NCBI RefSeq assembly: GCF_032144095.1
Contig: NZ_JAVSNJ010000002.1
Coordinates: 186,001 to 250,000, forward strand
Source: Sphaerochaeta sp032144095
GTDB taxonomy: Bacteria; Spirochaetota; Spirochaetia; Sphaerochaetales; Sphaerochaetaceae
Direction: 5' to 3'
Length of the DNA: 64,000 nt
Below the pieces are notes generated by a model. The model made no database searches. It had not been told where the DNA came from and saw only the letters and a list, made by a program, of their open reading frames with translations. Positions 24,697-32,735 of the stretch are shown piece after piece. Each line of letters opens with the position of its first letter. The first letter of the stretch is position 1. The translations under genes and the position numbers were made by a program.

Positions 24697-26285
24697 ATAC
24701 TGATCTCAGGCGTTATTGTGGGATTCTCCTCCACCCTACCAGTCTTGGGGGAAAGTTTGGCATCGGGGACCTTGGGCCCAAGGCGTATGCCTTTGTCGAC
24801 TCCCTGAAGAGGGCCAATGTCAGGCTCTGGCAGGTCCTACCTCTTGGACCTACAGGGTACGGGAACTCACCCTACGCATCCCGATCCACCTTTGCAGGAA
24901 ACGAACTGCTGCTCTCGCTGAAGCTGCTTGCAAAGGATGGGTATCTTACCAAGGAGGAGATTGCATCCCCTCCCCCTTTCCCTACCGACCATGTCGACTA
25001 CTCCATGGTCGATGCATGGAAGATGCCACTTCTGAAAAAAGCGGCAAAGAACTTCCTCAAGACAGAACAGACAGATGCATCCTACAAGGATTTCTGTACA
25101 AAGAACCAGTTTTGGCTCGATGACTATGCCCTCTTCATGATCCTGTACGAGCGCTACAAGGATGCCCGATGGTTCAGTGTCTGGAATAGGGAGGATGGCT
25201 TCTACACAAAGGAGATGGTTGCAAGGCTTGCGAAGCAGTATTCCAAGCAGATGGAACTATGGAAAGCGTTGCAGTTTTTCTTTGAAACGCAGTGGCAAAA
25301 CCTGAAAAGCTATGCAAATGCAAATTCAGTCTCCATCGTTGGGGACATACCCATCTTCGTGGCTGCCGATTCGGTCGACACCTGGAGCAACATCCACCTG
25401 TTCAAAACTGACGAGAGCGGCCACTACACCGGTGTCAGCGGAGTCCCACCAGATTGCTTTTGTGCAACAGGGCAACTGTGGGGAAATCCTGTGTACGACT
25501 GGGCTGCCATGAAAAAGGACAACTACCAGTGGTGGATCGAGAGGATGAAGGCGTTGCTGCACCAGTGCGACATCCTTCGCATCGACCATTTCCGGGGATT
25601 CGAGTCCTACTGGGAGGTTCCCTATGGGAACACGACAGCGGAACATGGGTCATGGGTAAAGGCACCTGGAAGCGATTTCTTCAAGGAGGTCCGAAAACAG
25701 CTTGGGGACCTTCCCATCCTTGCAGAGGATCTGGGCTTCATGACAGCCGAGGTAGAACAGCTACGCGATGAGAACAACTTCCCTGGCATGCGCATATGCC
25801 AGTTCGGGTTTTCCCGGGACACAGCGGACTGGCCAAATCCCTTTGATACGTTCCTGCCACACAACTACCCCTACCCCTGCGTGGCCTATACGGGTACCCA
25901 CGACAACGATACGGTGCGTGGATGGTTCGAAAGCCTGACCGACCATGACCGGAAGATGGTACTGGAATATCTTGGCTGCACAACCAAGGATGTAGTATGG
26001 GCCATGATAAGGGCAGTGGTTTCAAGCTATGCCAAGTATGCAATCTTCCCCATGCAGGACATCCTGGACCTCAATTCCAAGGCAAGGATGAATACCCCTT
26101 CCACCTGTGGTTCGCACAACTGGGCGTGGAGGATCGACGAGAGGCTCGAAGTCGATGCAAGCCTGGGAAAGCTGGAAAGGCTCATTGCTCTTTTCGGAAG
26201 AAGTGGGAACCTGGCTGAGGAAGAGGAACTTGCACATCTGCTAGCACAGACTGCAAGGACAAGGAAGGGAGAGTCCTCCTTCTAG
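24693..26285 (+). CDS. malQ: 4-alpha-glucanotransferase
   Basis: GH77 amylomaltase that transfers maltodextrin segments between alpha-1,4-glucans. The 530-residue sequence contains the family signatures GILLHPTSLGGKFGIGDLG, PTGYGNSPYAS, the nucleophile region LRIDHFRGFESYW, ILAEDLGF (acid Glu) and YTGTHDNDT (third Asp). Its ATG overlaps the LacI stop, so it is the last gene of the operon. It complements the two GH13 enzymes in processing imported glucans. Confidence 0.95.
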   Translation: MNTDLRRYCGILLHPTSLGGKFGIGDLGPKAYAFVDSLKRANVRLWQVLPLGPTGYGNSPYASRSTFAGNELLLSLKLLAKDGYLTKEEIASPPPFPTDHVDYSMVDAWKMPLLKKAAKNFLKTEQTDASYKDFCTKNQFWLDDYALFMILYERYKDARWFSVWNREDGFYTKEMVARLAKQYSKQMELWKALQFFFETQWQNLKSYANANSVSIVGDIPIFVAADSVDTWSNIHLFKTDESGHYTGVSGVPPDCFCATGQLWGNPVYDWAAMKKDNYQWWIERMKALLHQCDILRIDHFRGFESYWEVPYGNTTAEHGSWVKAPGSDFFKEVRKQLGDLPILAEDLGFMTAEVEQLRDENNFPGMRICQFGFSRDTADWPNPFDTFLPHNYPYPCVAYTGTHDNDTVRGWFESLTDHDRKMVLEYLGCTTKDVVWAMIRAVVSSYAKYAIFPMQDILDLNSKARMNTPSTCGSHNWAWRIDERLEVDASLGKLERLIALFGRSGNLAEEEELAHLLAQTARTRKGESSF

Positions 26286-26315
26286 GGGCGAAAGGCGCTA
26301 TCCATGCTGTGGTGT

Positions 26316-26843
26316 TCAGGTAGCGGAAAAGGTAAAAGTTACGGTACCGACGTAGGTGCCCGCAACGGCTTTGTTATAGGAGTTTGGAGTAACCTTGAGG
26401 ATTATCGGCCAGGATAAGGCGGTAAGGCCCGTGATATTTGTTTTGGTCACTACCGTTTTGCTGGCTATCACCTTTGCATTGTTTGTCGTAACCTTAATAC
26501 CATTGCATGTAACGGAATAGTTAATGTAGGCAGTTTTTCCACTCTCGGTGCTTTCCATGGCAGTAGCCGTCATGGCTACAGAATAGCCGGAGCGTTTGTT
26601 GGATATGGTCGTAAGGTAGGCTTGAAAGGAGGTTTGATTCCCTCCTGCCAAAACCTCATAGGTCGTCAGGTCACCGGAATCATTGAATGCAACAAGAGTA
26701 TCTTCTGTGACGGCAGAGGAAGAGACCTTCATCAACCCCACCTCATTCACCATGGACGATATGGTAAAATCCTCAGTGGCTGAGAAGAGCTGAAAAGAGG
26801 TAAGTAGTATTGCTATCACAAACGCTATACCATGTTTTCTCAT
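26316..26843 (-). CDS. Secreted beta-rich protein of unknown function
   Basis: A 175-residue protein with a signal peptide (MRKHGIAFVIAILLTSFQLFSA). The mature part is Ser/Thr/Val/Asn-rich with alternating beta-strand pattern, and ends AGTYVGTVTFTFSAT, the kind of C-terminal strand seen in beta-sandwich surface or fimbria-like proteins. No close family is recognised. The start at 26841-26843 is chosen for its AGAGGG ribosome site and signal peptide; an in-frame extension adds eight residues. The gene is preceded by an extremely AT-rich spacer. Confidence 0.7.
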   Translation of the reverse strand: MRKHGIAFVIAILLTSFQLFSATEDFTISSMVNEVGLMKVSSSAVTEDTLVAFNDSGDLTTYEVLAGGNQTSFQAYLTTISNKRSGYSVAMTATAMESTESGKTAYINYSVTCNGIKVTTNNAKVIASKTVVTKTNITGLTALSWPIILKVTPNSYNKAVAGTYVGTVTFTFSAT

Positions 26844-27246
26844 CAGAAGCCCTCTGGTCCAGTACAAGATTTTGTTGGCTGTTTTCCTCAGCCCCCTTTA
26901 TAGTATGGCAATCGTGCAGGTATGTCAATTCTTTCGACAATATCACAGGTTTTTTACTTAAAACAATTATTTAGTTTTTTAAATACTTTATATATAGTTA
27001 ATTACTAATTATATTATCAACAATACTTATGACATAGCAATCATTTTCTTGCACTATGAATACTATTTTGTGCATATTTTTTTGATTTCTCTGACTTTGG
27101 GAAAAAAACTAGACCCTGAAGGGGTGCATTATATGGTGGACAGAATGCAGGGAGGCCATGAGCCAAAAGCAGTTGCAGAAAAACAGATGTTTTTAGGGTG
27201 CATACTGAAGAAAACTACCGAAACACTACTGATGAGGAAAAAATGA
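26844..27246. other. AT-rich intergenic region
   Basis: Roughly 26940-27100 is far richer in A and T than anything around it, with long runs of A and T. It lies upstream of the secreted-protein gene and after the adk terminator. A 65-codon open frame (27049-27246, plus) has no ribosome site or recognisable content. The region may hold UP-element or curved promoter DNA for the secreted protein; no RNA family was recognised. Confidence 0.5.
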
Positions 27247-27249
27247 TTG

Positions 27250-27280
27250 GGGCCAACGCAACAGGAGGTTGCATTGGCCC
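27250..27280 (-). terminator. Terminator after adk
   Basis: A stem GGGCCAA-x-GCAAC pairs with GTTGC-x-TTGGCCC around a five-base loop. On the minus strand a T run (ATTTTTT) follows a few bases later, just past the adk stop codon. Confidence 0.75.
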
Positions 27281-27316
27281 TTGTATCAGACGTTTCCAGG
27301 GAAACGTGGTGCCCTC

Positions 27317-27943
27317 TTATGCTAGGGCGGAAACCATCTCAGCCAATACAGCCTCTGGAGCGAGGGATGCATCGACATCGACAAGCAGCTTAGCATTGCG
27401 GTAGAAGGCGATCAGGGGTTCTGTCTGCTTGAGGTAGACATCAAGGCGGTGTGCGATCGCCTCAGGCTTGTCGTCGTCACGCTGGATGAGGGCCTCACCG
27501 GTCTCATCGTCCACGCCTTCTCTCTTCGGAGGGTCGAACACCAGGTGGTAGGTCCTGCCGGTGGACTTGCAGACCCTGCGCCCTGACAGCCTTTTGATGA
27601 TCTGCTCCCGGTCAAGCTCAAAATTGACCACAGCATCAAGCTTTGTCATCGAGTTCAATGCCTCTGCCTGAGCAATCGTCCGGGGAAATCCATCAAGGAT
27701 GAACCCCTTTTTGGCATCAGCTTCAGCAAGCCTCTGCTCCACCATGGCAATGGTGATGGTGTCAGGGACAAGATCGCCACTTGCAAGGATTGCCTTGACC
27801 TGCTTGCCCAAGGTTGTCTCCCCTTTGATATGGTTACGGAACAGATCCCCTGTTGAAATGTGAGGGATATCAAAATGTTTTTTCGCCTGGGACGCTATAG
27901 TCCCTTTTCCGGCTCCTGGAGGGCCGAGAAACACAAGATTCAT
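27317..27943 (-). CDS. adk: Adenylate kinase
   Basis: Interconverts ATP + AMP and 2 ADP. The 208-residue protein carries the P-loop GPPGAGKGT, the AMP-site STGDLFR, the DGFPRT motif and RRDD-type residues near QRDDDKPEAI. The LID domain (about residues 120-160) contains only one Cys, so it is not the four-Cys zinc form. GAGGTGA precedes the ATG. A monocistronic gene with its own terminator. Confidence 0.96.
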   Translation of the reverse strand: MNLVFLGPPGAGKGTIASQAKKHFDIPHISTGDLFRNHIKGETTLGKQVKAILASGDLVPDTITIAMVEQRLAEADAKKGFILDGFPRTIAQAEALNSMTKLDAVVNFELDREQIIKRLSGRRVCKSTGRTYHLVFDPPKREGVDDETGEALIQRDDDKPEAIAHRLDVYLKQTEPLIAFYRNAKLLVDVDASLAPEAVLAEMVSALA

Positions 27944-28030
27944 AGTTCACCTCGTTAGAGAAAGATGCATAGACAATACCATACTATCATTTTTTTGTCC
28001 CTAGCTAAAGATAATTAATGATCTATTGTT

Positions 28031-28258
28031 TCATTTTAGCAAATTACATACATAGGGCATCCTATTGGGGATATGGTACTTTCCCATACTTGCAACAGCG
28101 TCCCTCAGCACTTCCATCCTCTTGTTTCGCCCCTCCCTATCATCAACATTGAAAGCCAGAAAACCCTCCTTTTTGGGGTTACCCAGCTCTTCGGCCAATA
28201 CCAGAGGGATTGGCCAAAAAGGCTGGCAGTCCTCACCCTTTCGGCTATATCGACCCAT
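28031..28258 (-). CDS. Possible small protein of unknown function
   Basis: A 75-codon frame with codon choice like its neighbours. The ATG at 28256-28258 follows GGGAG by five bases, a good ribosome site. The product begins MGRYSRKGEDCQPFWPIP and continues VLAEELGNPKKEGFLAFNVDDREG. It is not recognised. It is divergent from the uracil phosphoribosyltransferase gene. Because a protein-like reading appears to continue upstream in another frame, it could instead be the tail of a decayed gene. Confidence 0.4.
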   Translation of the reverse strand: MGRYSRKGEDCQPFWPIPLVLAEELGNPKKEGFLAFNVDDREGRNKRMEVLRDAVASMGKYHIPNRMPYVCNLLK

Positions 28259-28330
28259 ATGCTCTCCCTGAACATAGGCCAACATTGCACAAAAGGGGTC
28301 CCCTCAGGCTCAGTTACAGGTTGACATTCC

Positions 28331-28359
28331 TTGTACAAAGCTTCAGGTTGGGGTAAAAT
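28331..28359 (+). promoter_or_regulatory. Promoter of uracil phosphoribosyltransferase operon
   Basis: TTGTAC (28331-28336) and TAAAAT (28354-28359) are separated by 17 bases, about 28 bases before the ATG, which has a CAGGAGA ribosome site. Confidence 0.55.
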
Positions 28360-28386
28360 CGGCAAAGATACAGGAGAATATACCCA

Positions 28387-29451
28387 ATGAACAAAATTGT
28401 GCTGCATGCAACAGACCTTGATGGATACCTTAAGGATAGTGACAAGGAAAAGATTGCCCATGTTGATGAATTGTATAAGACTTCCCTTGGCTACTGTGCC
28501 GTGCTGGAGAGTGCAACGGACCTCATGCAGCTTGAAGCGGCCCGAAAAGGCCTGGTAGAGAGTGCCAAGGAGATAGGCTCCTATCTCAAGGAAGTCTTTG
28601 CCGAAGAACCAAATATCCACGTCTACTCCTTCGAGACACCAAAGCAGCAGCATGGACAGGCATCCCGCCTCATCGCAAAGCTTAGGGACCCAAGTACCGA
28701 CCACGAGGAGTTCCTCTACTTTATCCAGCGTGCCTACGAGATGCTTTTCTCCCACGTATATGCAGATGCTGCCCTTCCCAACAAGAGAAGCATCATCACC
28801 AAGACACCTGTAACCAGCCCAGTCAGAAATTATGCGGTACACAGGATTCCAGATGTAGACTCCCTCATCCAGAACAGCGTCATGTGCGTCATGCTCCGTG
28901 GAGCCCTGCTTCCCAGCATGATCCTGAGCAAGGAGATCCAGGAGTACTCCTCCGACGACTTCGTAACACCCTTTGCCCTGTTCAAGATCAAGAGGGATGA
29001 CACCAAGAAAGAGGCAAACATGGACTACATCCTCGATCTTGACAAATCCTACTTCAAGCTTGAGGAACTCGATGGCAAGGACCTGATCTTCGCCGATCCC
29101 ATGAATGCCACCGGCGGCTCGCTTGTGACCATTGTCAAATATCTGACCGACAACAACATCAAACCCAAATCGGTAAAGTTCATCAACGTCATCAGTGCCC
29201 TGAAGGGTTCGTTGAGGATCTGTAGGGCGATTGAAGGGGCCGAGGTCTACACCCTCTGGATGGATCCTGTGCTCAACGATGCAGCCTATATCCTACCCGG
29301 CCTTGGCGATGCAGGTGACAGGCTCAACGGCAAGGATGCGGAGGACAACCCAAGGAACATGATCCAGCTGCTTGCAGACTATGGATCCTCGATCACCAAC
29401 CTCTATCGCTCCCAGGTCAAGGAGATAGAGAGGACGGTACTCCATTCGTGA
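28387..29451 (+). CDS. Uracil phosphoribosyltransferase with long N-terminal extension
   Basis: The C-terminal 210 residues match UPRTase, which makes UMP from uracil and PRPP: VMLRGALLPS, the PRPP loop DPMNATGGS and the uracil-binding ILPGLGDAGDRLNG. The protein is 354 residues, about 145 more than the common enzyme. The extra N-terminal part is helical and charged (residues 1-140) and matches no domain I know. The gene overlaps a TPR lipoprotein gene at its stop (GTGA). Confidence 0.88.
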   Translation: MNKIVLHATDLDGYLKDSDKEKIAHVDELYKTSLGYCAVLESATDLMQLEAARKGLVESAKEIGSYLKEVFAEEPNIHVYSFETPKQQHGQASRLIAKLRDPSTDHEEFLYFIQRAYEMLFSHVYADAALPNKRSIITKTPVTSPVRNYAVHRIPDVDSLIQNSVMCVMLRGALLPSMILSKEIQEYSSDDFVTPFALFKIKRDDTKKEANMDYILDLDKSYFKLEELDGKDLIFADPMNATGGSLVTIVKYLTDNNIKPKSVKFINVISALKGSLRICRAIEGAEVYTLWMDPVLNDAAYILPGLGDAGDRLNGKDAEDNPRNMIQLLADYGSSITNLYRSQVKEIERTVLHS

Positions 29452-30059
29452 AACGCCTGATCCTCACCCTTTTTCTCTCTCTTCTCTTGTTGGGCTCCTG
29501 TTCAACAACCGTGGCGAAGAGGGAGAAAAGCCTGGTTTTGCAAACTGAGGCTATCGGAATGCTGCAAGGCCGTTCCTATGAAGGGGCGGTCTCAAAGCTG
29601 AAACAGGCCCTTGTGCTTGAACCGAACAGTGAGGAGGCCAGGTACAATCTCCTGCTCGCACTCTTGGCAGCCGAATCCTATGATGAGGCAATTGTCCTAA
29701 GCGATGGCTCATCCCTCCTGTTTCCCGCAAACCTGAACTTTTCCTTGGCCAAGGCCTATGCCCTACGGAAGATGGGAAAGGTTGAGCAGGCTTTCACCCT
29801 CTACCAGGAAATAGTCGACAAGGACAAGGCAAACTACAGCCTGCAAGCCAAGCTGATGGAGCTTTCCCTGGAAGAGGGAGTTGTCAAGTTTGCTAAGGAG
29901 AGGGCACTCTATCTGATTTCTGTACACCAGGAGGAGGCAAGGGCCTTTACCGTCCTGGCAACTCTGGAAGGTGAAGAGAGCTGGTATGCCCTGGCAAGGG
30001 ACCTCATGAAGGAAGCTTCAACACAAGGCCAAGAACAGCGCCCGACACAATCCAGATAA
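29448..30059 (+). CDS. TPR-containing lipoprotein
   Basis: A 203-residue protein with a lipoprotein signal ending LLLLGSC (Cys near residue 18). Helical repeats of about 34 residues follow (EGAVSKLKQALVLEPNSEEARYNL; DEAIVLSDGSSLLFP; GKVEQAFTLYQEIV), typical of tetratricopeptide scaffolds. GTG start overlaps the UPRTase stop. Its last 56 bases overlap, on the opposite strand, the end of the chromate-transporter gene. Confidence 0.82.
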   Translation: MKRLILTLFLSLLLLGSCSTTVAKREKSLVLQTEAIGMLQGRSYEGAVSKLKQALVLEPNSEEARYNLLLALLAAESYDEAIVLSDGSSLLFPANLNFSLAKAYALRKMGKVEQAFTLYQEIVDKDKANYSLQAKLMELSLEEGVVKFAKERALYLISVHQEEARAFTVLATLEGEESWYALARDLMKEASTQGQEQRPTQSR

Positions 30060-30549
30060 GCGGATGGACCTTCTTGAATTTCATCGCCAGCAAGAACAGG
30101 CCTACAAAGAGTGCTGCCTCCACATACCGTATATCGGTATGGTTGAGTAGGGTTACCGCAAACACCTTGGAGCCTGCAAAGATGATCAGGCCAATTACGG
30201 CAGCCCTCAGGCCGTAGAAGGCATCACGAACAAACGGGTTCTTATCAAACTGGCTCAAAAACCGTGCAATGATGCAGATGATGATGACACTGGGGGTAAC
30301 TTCCCCGATAGTGGCTATGAGGCCGCCCAATGGACCAGCTGTGAGGTAGCCGGCATAGGTTGCCATATTGATGCCGATGGGTCCTGGGGTCGATTCACTG
30401 ATGGCTATCATGTCCACGATATTCTTGGCAGAAAACCAGGTGGGTTGCGCCTCAGCCAACGAGTAGATGAACGGTAGGGTCGCAAGCCCACCTCCAATGG
30501 AGAACAGCCCGATCTTGAAGAACTCAAAGAATAGTTGGAAGAGTACCAT
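30004..30549 (-). CDS. Chromate transporter family, half-size subunit 2
   Basis: A 181-residue CHR-family membrane protein with the family opening FFKIGLFSIGGGLATLPF and the motif ESTPGPIGINMATYAGY. About six hydrophobic helices. Half-size members work as pairs, and the preceding gene encodes the partner; its TGA overlaps this ATG (TGATG). The family moves anions such as chromate or sulfate, though the natural substrate is often unknown. The 3' end runs into the end of the convergent lipoprotein gene. Confidence 0.88.
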   Translation of the reverse strand: MVLFQLFFEFFKIGLFSIGGGLATLPFIYSLAEAQPTWFSAKNIVDMIAISESTPGPIGINMATYAGYLTAGPLGGLIATIGEVTPSVIIICIIARFLSQFDKNPFVRDAFYGLRAAVIGLIIFAGSKVFAVTLLNHTDIRYVEAALFVGLFLLAMKFKKVHPLIWIVSGAVLGLVLKLPS

Positions 30550-31103
30550 CACCCGTTCCTCCTCTTGAATTTCTTCATCCCAAGGCCAAAGAGGATGCCC
30601 ACAACCACAAACAAGATGGGGGTGATGTGCAAAAAGATGGTCCCGACCACTGTTACGCCACAGAGGACCAACGTAGGGATGTCGACAATGCTTTTCTTGT
30701 AGAGGGTTACGACCGATTGCGCTATGAGAGCACAGACTGCAACACGAATACCCCCAAAGGCCCTCTGCACCCAAACATTTCCCTCAAATTGGGTAAGGAT
30801 CGAGGCTAGCAGGGTAATGAGCACCAACGAGGGTGTCACCTCCCCAAGGGTAGCGACGATACTGCCCATTACCCCACGCTGCCTGTATCCGATCATGGAG
30901 GCTGTGTTGATGGCTATGATGCCGGGGGTACACTGCCCAATGGCATAGATGTCCAAAAGGTCCTCTTCCGTCACCCACTTGCGTTTTTCGATGACCTCCC
31001 TCTGCAGCATGGGCAGCATAGCCAGCCCACCTCCAAAGGTGAGGCCTCCGACCTTCAGGAAAGAGACATAGAGCTGCCAGAGCGTTGTTTTTTCAGTTTC
31101 CAT
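30549..31103 (-). CDS. Chromate transporter family, half-size subunit 1
   Basis: A 184-residue CHR-family protein: FLKVGGLTFGGGLAMLPML and QCTPGIIAINTASMIGYR are the matching signatures of this half. Five or six hydrophobic helices. It starts four bases after rnhA and is translationally coupled to the second half. The pair probably assembles with opposite topology to form the full anion transporter. Confidence 0.88.
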   Translation of the reverse strand: METEKTTLWQLYVSFLKVGGLTFGGGLAMLPMLQREVIEKRKWVTEEDLLDIYAIGQCTPGIIAINTASMIGYRQRGVMGSIVATLGEVTPSLVLITLLASILTQFEGNVWVQRAFGGIRVAVCALIAQSVVTLYKKSIVDIPTLVLCGVTVVGTIFLHITPILFVVVGILFGLGMKKFKRRNG

Positions 31104-31106
31104 CGA

Positions 31107-31562
31107 TCAGCCCTTCAGGAACTTGTCCATCTCCAGGCGTACCAGGGCATCACAACGCTCATTGCCCTCTATCCCAGCATGACCTTTTACCCATTTCCAT
31201 TCGACGGGGAGCTTGTTGTTCAGTTCATCCAGGGCGATCCAGTACTCCTGGTTCTTGACTGGGTCTTTGGAAGCTGTTCGCCAACCATTGCGTTTCCAGT
31301 TCTTGACCCAAAGGGTAATCCCGTTCTTGACATACTGGCTGTCGGTGTGGATCACCACCTTCTCAGGTTGATAGGGAATACAGGTTTTCAGGGCCTCTAT
31401 AACAGCTGTCAGCTCCATCCTGTTGTTGGTGGTAGCAGGGGATCCCCCACTACACTCTTTTTCAAACACCTCATCAGCCTTGAGGGTAAAGGCCCAGCCG
31501 CCGGGACCAGGGTTGCCGCTGCAACCTCCATCTGAATAGATCTCAATATGGTTGTACTTCAT
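31107..31562 (-). CDS. rnhA: Ribonuclease HI
   Basis: Degrades the RNA strand of RNA-DNA hybrids. The 151-residue protein has all catalytic elements: YSDGGCSGNPGPGGW (first Asp), RMELTAVIEAL (Glu), HTDSQYV (second Asp), and GHAGIEGNERCD (His and last Asp). The ATG at 31560-31562 has no Shine-Dalgarno sequence; a TATACT -10 box ends nine bases before it, so the mRNA should have almost no leader. A TTG further upstream is less likely. Confidence 0.95.
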   Translation of the reverse strand: MKYNHIEIYSDGGCSGNPGPGGWAFTLKADEVFEKECSGGSPATTNNRMELTAVIEALKTCIPYQPEKVVIHTDSQYVKNGITLWVKNWKRNGWRTASKDPVKNQEYWIALDELNNKLPVEWKWVKGHAGIEGNERCDALVRLEMDKFLKG

Positions 31563-31571
31563 AGGAGCGAT

Positions 31572-31598
31572 AGTATAGCAGAGCAAAAACTAGGTCAA
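31572..31598 (-). promoter_or_regulatory. Promoter of rnhA, near-leaderless
   Basis: Minus-strand TATACT (31572-31577) with TTGACC (31593-31598) 15 bases upstream. The -10 ends nine bases before the rnhA ATG, which predicts a leader of only a few bases. Confidence 0.5.
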
Positions 31599-31608
31599 CC
31601 AGAATCAC

Positions 31609-31637
31609 TTGACAGCTTTTGAGTACAACCGTACGAT
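31609..31637 (+). promoter_or_regulatory. Promoter of cobalamin uptake operon
   Basis: TTGACA (31609-31614) and TACGAT (31632-31637) with a 17-base spacer, placed directly upstream of the cobalamin riboswitch and back to back with the rnhA promoter. Confidence 0.7.
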
Positions 31638-31644
31638 AAGATTT

Positions 31645-31800
31645 GCTGATGCCAAGGGAAAGGGGTACACTCCCCTGCGGTCCCGCCACTGTAATGGCTG
31701 GGAATCTGTATCATGACACTGCCAAAAGCGGGAAGTCACAGGTTCCGGGTAAGCCTTAGCCAGGAGACCTGACTCAGCAACAGTTACGTAAAGCCTACGG
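31645..31800 (+). ncRNA. Cobalamin riboswitch
   Basis: The conserved aptamer elements are in order: GCCAAGGGAA, the core GCGGTCCCGCCACTGTAA, the GGGAAGTCA segment and the B12 box AGCCAGGAGACCTGAC at 31758-31773. A later hairpin AAGCCTA / TAGGCTT (about 31790-31811) may belong to the expression platform; as no T run follows, control is probably at translation. It precedes a BtuF/BtuC/BtuD-type transporter, consistent with repression by cobalamin. Confidence 0.92.
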
Positions 31801-31853
31801 AGTATAGGCTTGGGTATGGTTCATGCCCATTATTCCAAAGGGGCACTTTGCAC

Positions 31854-32735
31854 ATGTTGAAACATAGAAGATCTCTCCTTTTGGTCCTGCTCGTCATAGT
31901 CGGCTTGTCCACTATCCTTACAGCACAGCCACTTATGGAGAAAAAAAATCAGGGGCCAGATACCCTGAGGATAGTAAGCCTCTCACCAAACGTAACAGAA
32001 ACACTCTTTGCACTTGGTGCAGGAGACCTTTTGGCAGGACGCACTGACTATTGCAACTATCCCCAGGAAGCGGAGAAACTCCCAAGCATTGGGACCCTCT
32101 ACAACCCATCCTTGGAAAAGCTCATATCCCTGCAACCTGATCTGGCAATTTCCTCGGCTTTTGTCAGTGATGAGATGCTGCAATCACTAGAGAAGGCTGG
32201 CATCGAGGTCCTTGCCCTGAACGAACAGGAAACCTTTGCCGGGACCTATTCGCTCATCAGGAAGATTGCCCAACGTGTGAACAAGGTCAAGGAGGGCGAA
32301 CTGCTTATCCTGGAAATGCAGAACCAGGTCAAGGAAACAGTAGAAAAAGCCAGGCTTCTGGAAAAGAAGCGGGTCTACTTCATGGTTGATTTCGGATCCT
32401 TCGATTCCACGGCGACTGGCGATACCTACATCAGCGAGATGCTGCACATGGTGGGTGCCATCAATATTGCCCAGGATGCTACCCGCTGGACCTACAGCAA
32501 GGAGTTGCTTGTTACCAACGATCCTGACCTTATTGTCATGACTGCACGTTGGGGAGAGAGCGAAGAGGAGACCAGGGCTGAATTCTCAACCACAAAGCCC
32601 TACAGCGACCTACGGGCCACCAAGGAAGGCAATCTTGTCTTTGTTGATTCCGATACCATCAGCCGCCAGGGACCGAGAAGTGCAGAAGCCCTGGAGTTGT
32701 TGGCCAAGGCTGTCCATGGGAAAGATTGGCTATGA
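31854..32735 (+). CDS. btuF: Cobalamin-type ABC transporter binding protein
   Basis: A 293-residue periplasmic binding protein of the BtuF/FepB class (RIVSLSPNVTETLFALGAGD, RTDYCNYPQEAEKLPSIG, DLAISS). The signal peptide is MLKHRRSLLLVLLVIVGLS. The ATG at 31854 follows AAAGGGG by ten bases; a TTG two codons earlier is also in frame. Cobalamin is inferred as ligand because the B12 riboswitch controls the operon; the binding-protein class also covers haem and siderophores. Confidence 0.88.
   Translation: MLKHRRSLLLVLLVIVGLSTILTAQPLMEKKNQGPDTLRIVSLSPNVTETLFALGAGDLLAGRTDYCNYPQEAEKLPSIGTLYNPSLEKLISLQPDLAISSAFVSDEMLQSLEKAGIEVLALNEQETFAGTYSLIRKIAQRVNKVKEGELLILEMQNQVKETVEKARLLEKKRVYFMVDFGSFDSTATGDTYISEMLHMVGAINIAQDATRWTYSKELLVTNDPDLIVMTARWGESEEETRAEFSTTKPYSDLRATKEGNLVFVDSDTISRQGPRSAEALELLAKAVHGKDWL

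Noticed and set aside
27049..27246. 65-codon plus-strand frame in the AT-rich region
   Set aside because: No ribosome site, no promoter and no domain pattern; it ends in the adk terminator region.
28105..28842. 245-codon minus-strand frame
   Set aside because: Most of it is antisense to the UPRTase gene. Only the part near 28286-28340 is discussed as a possible remnant.
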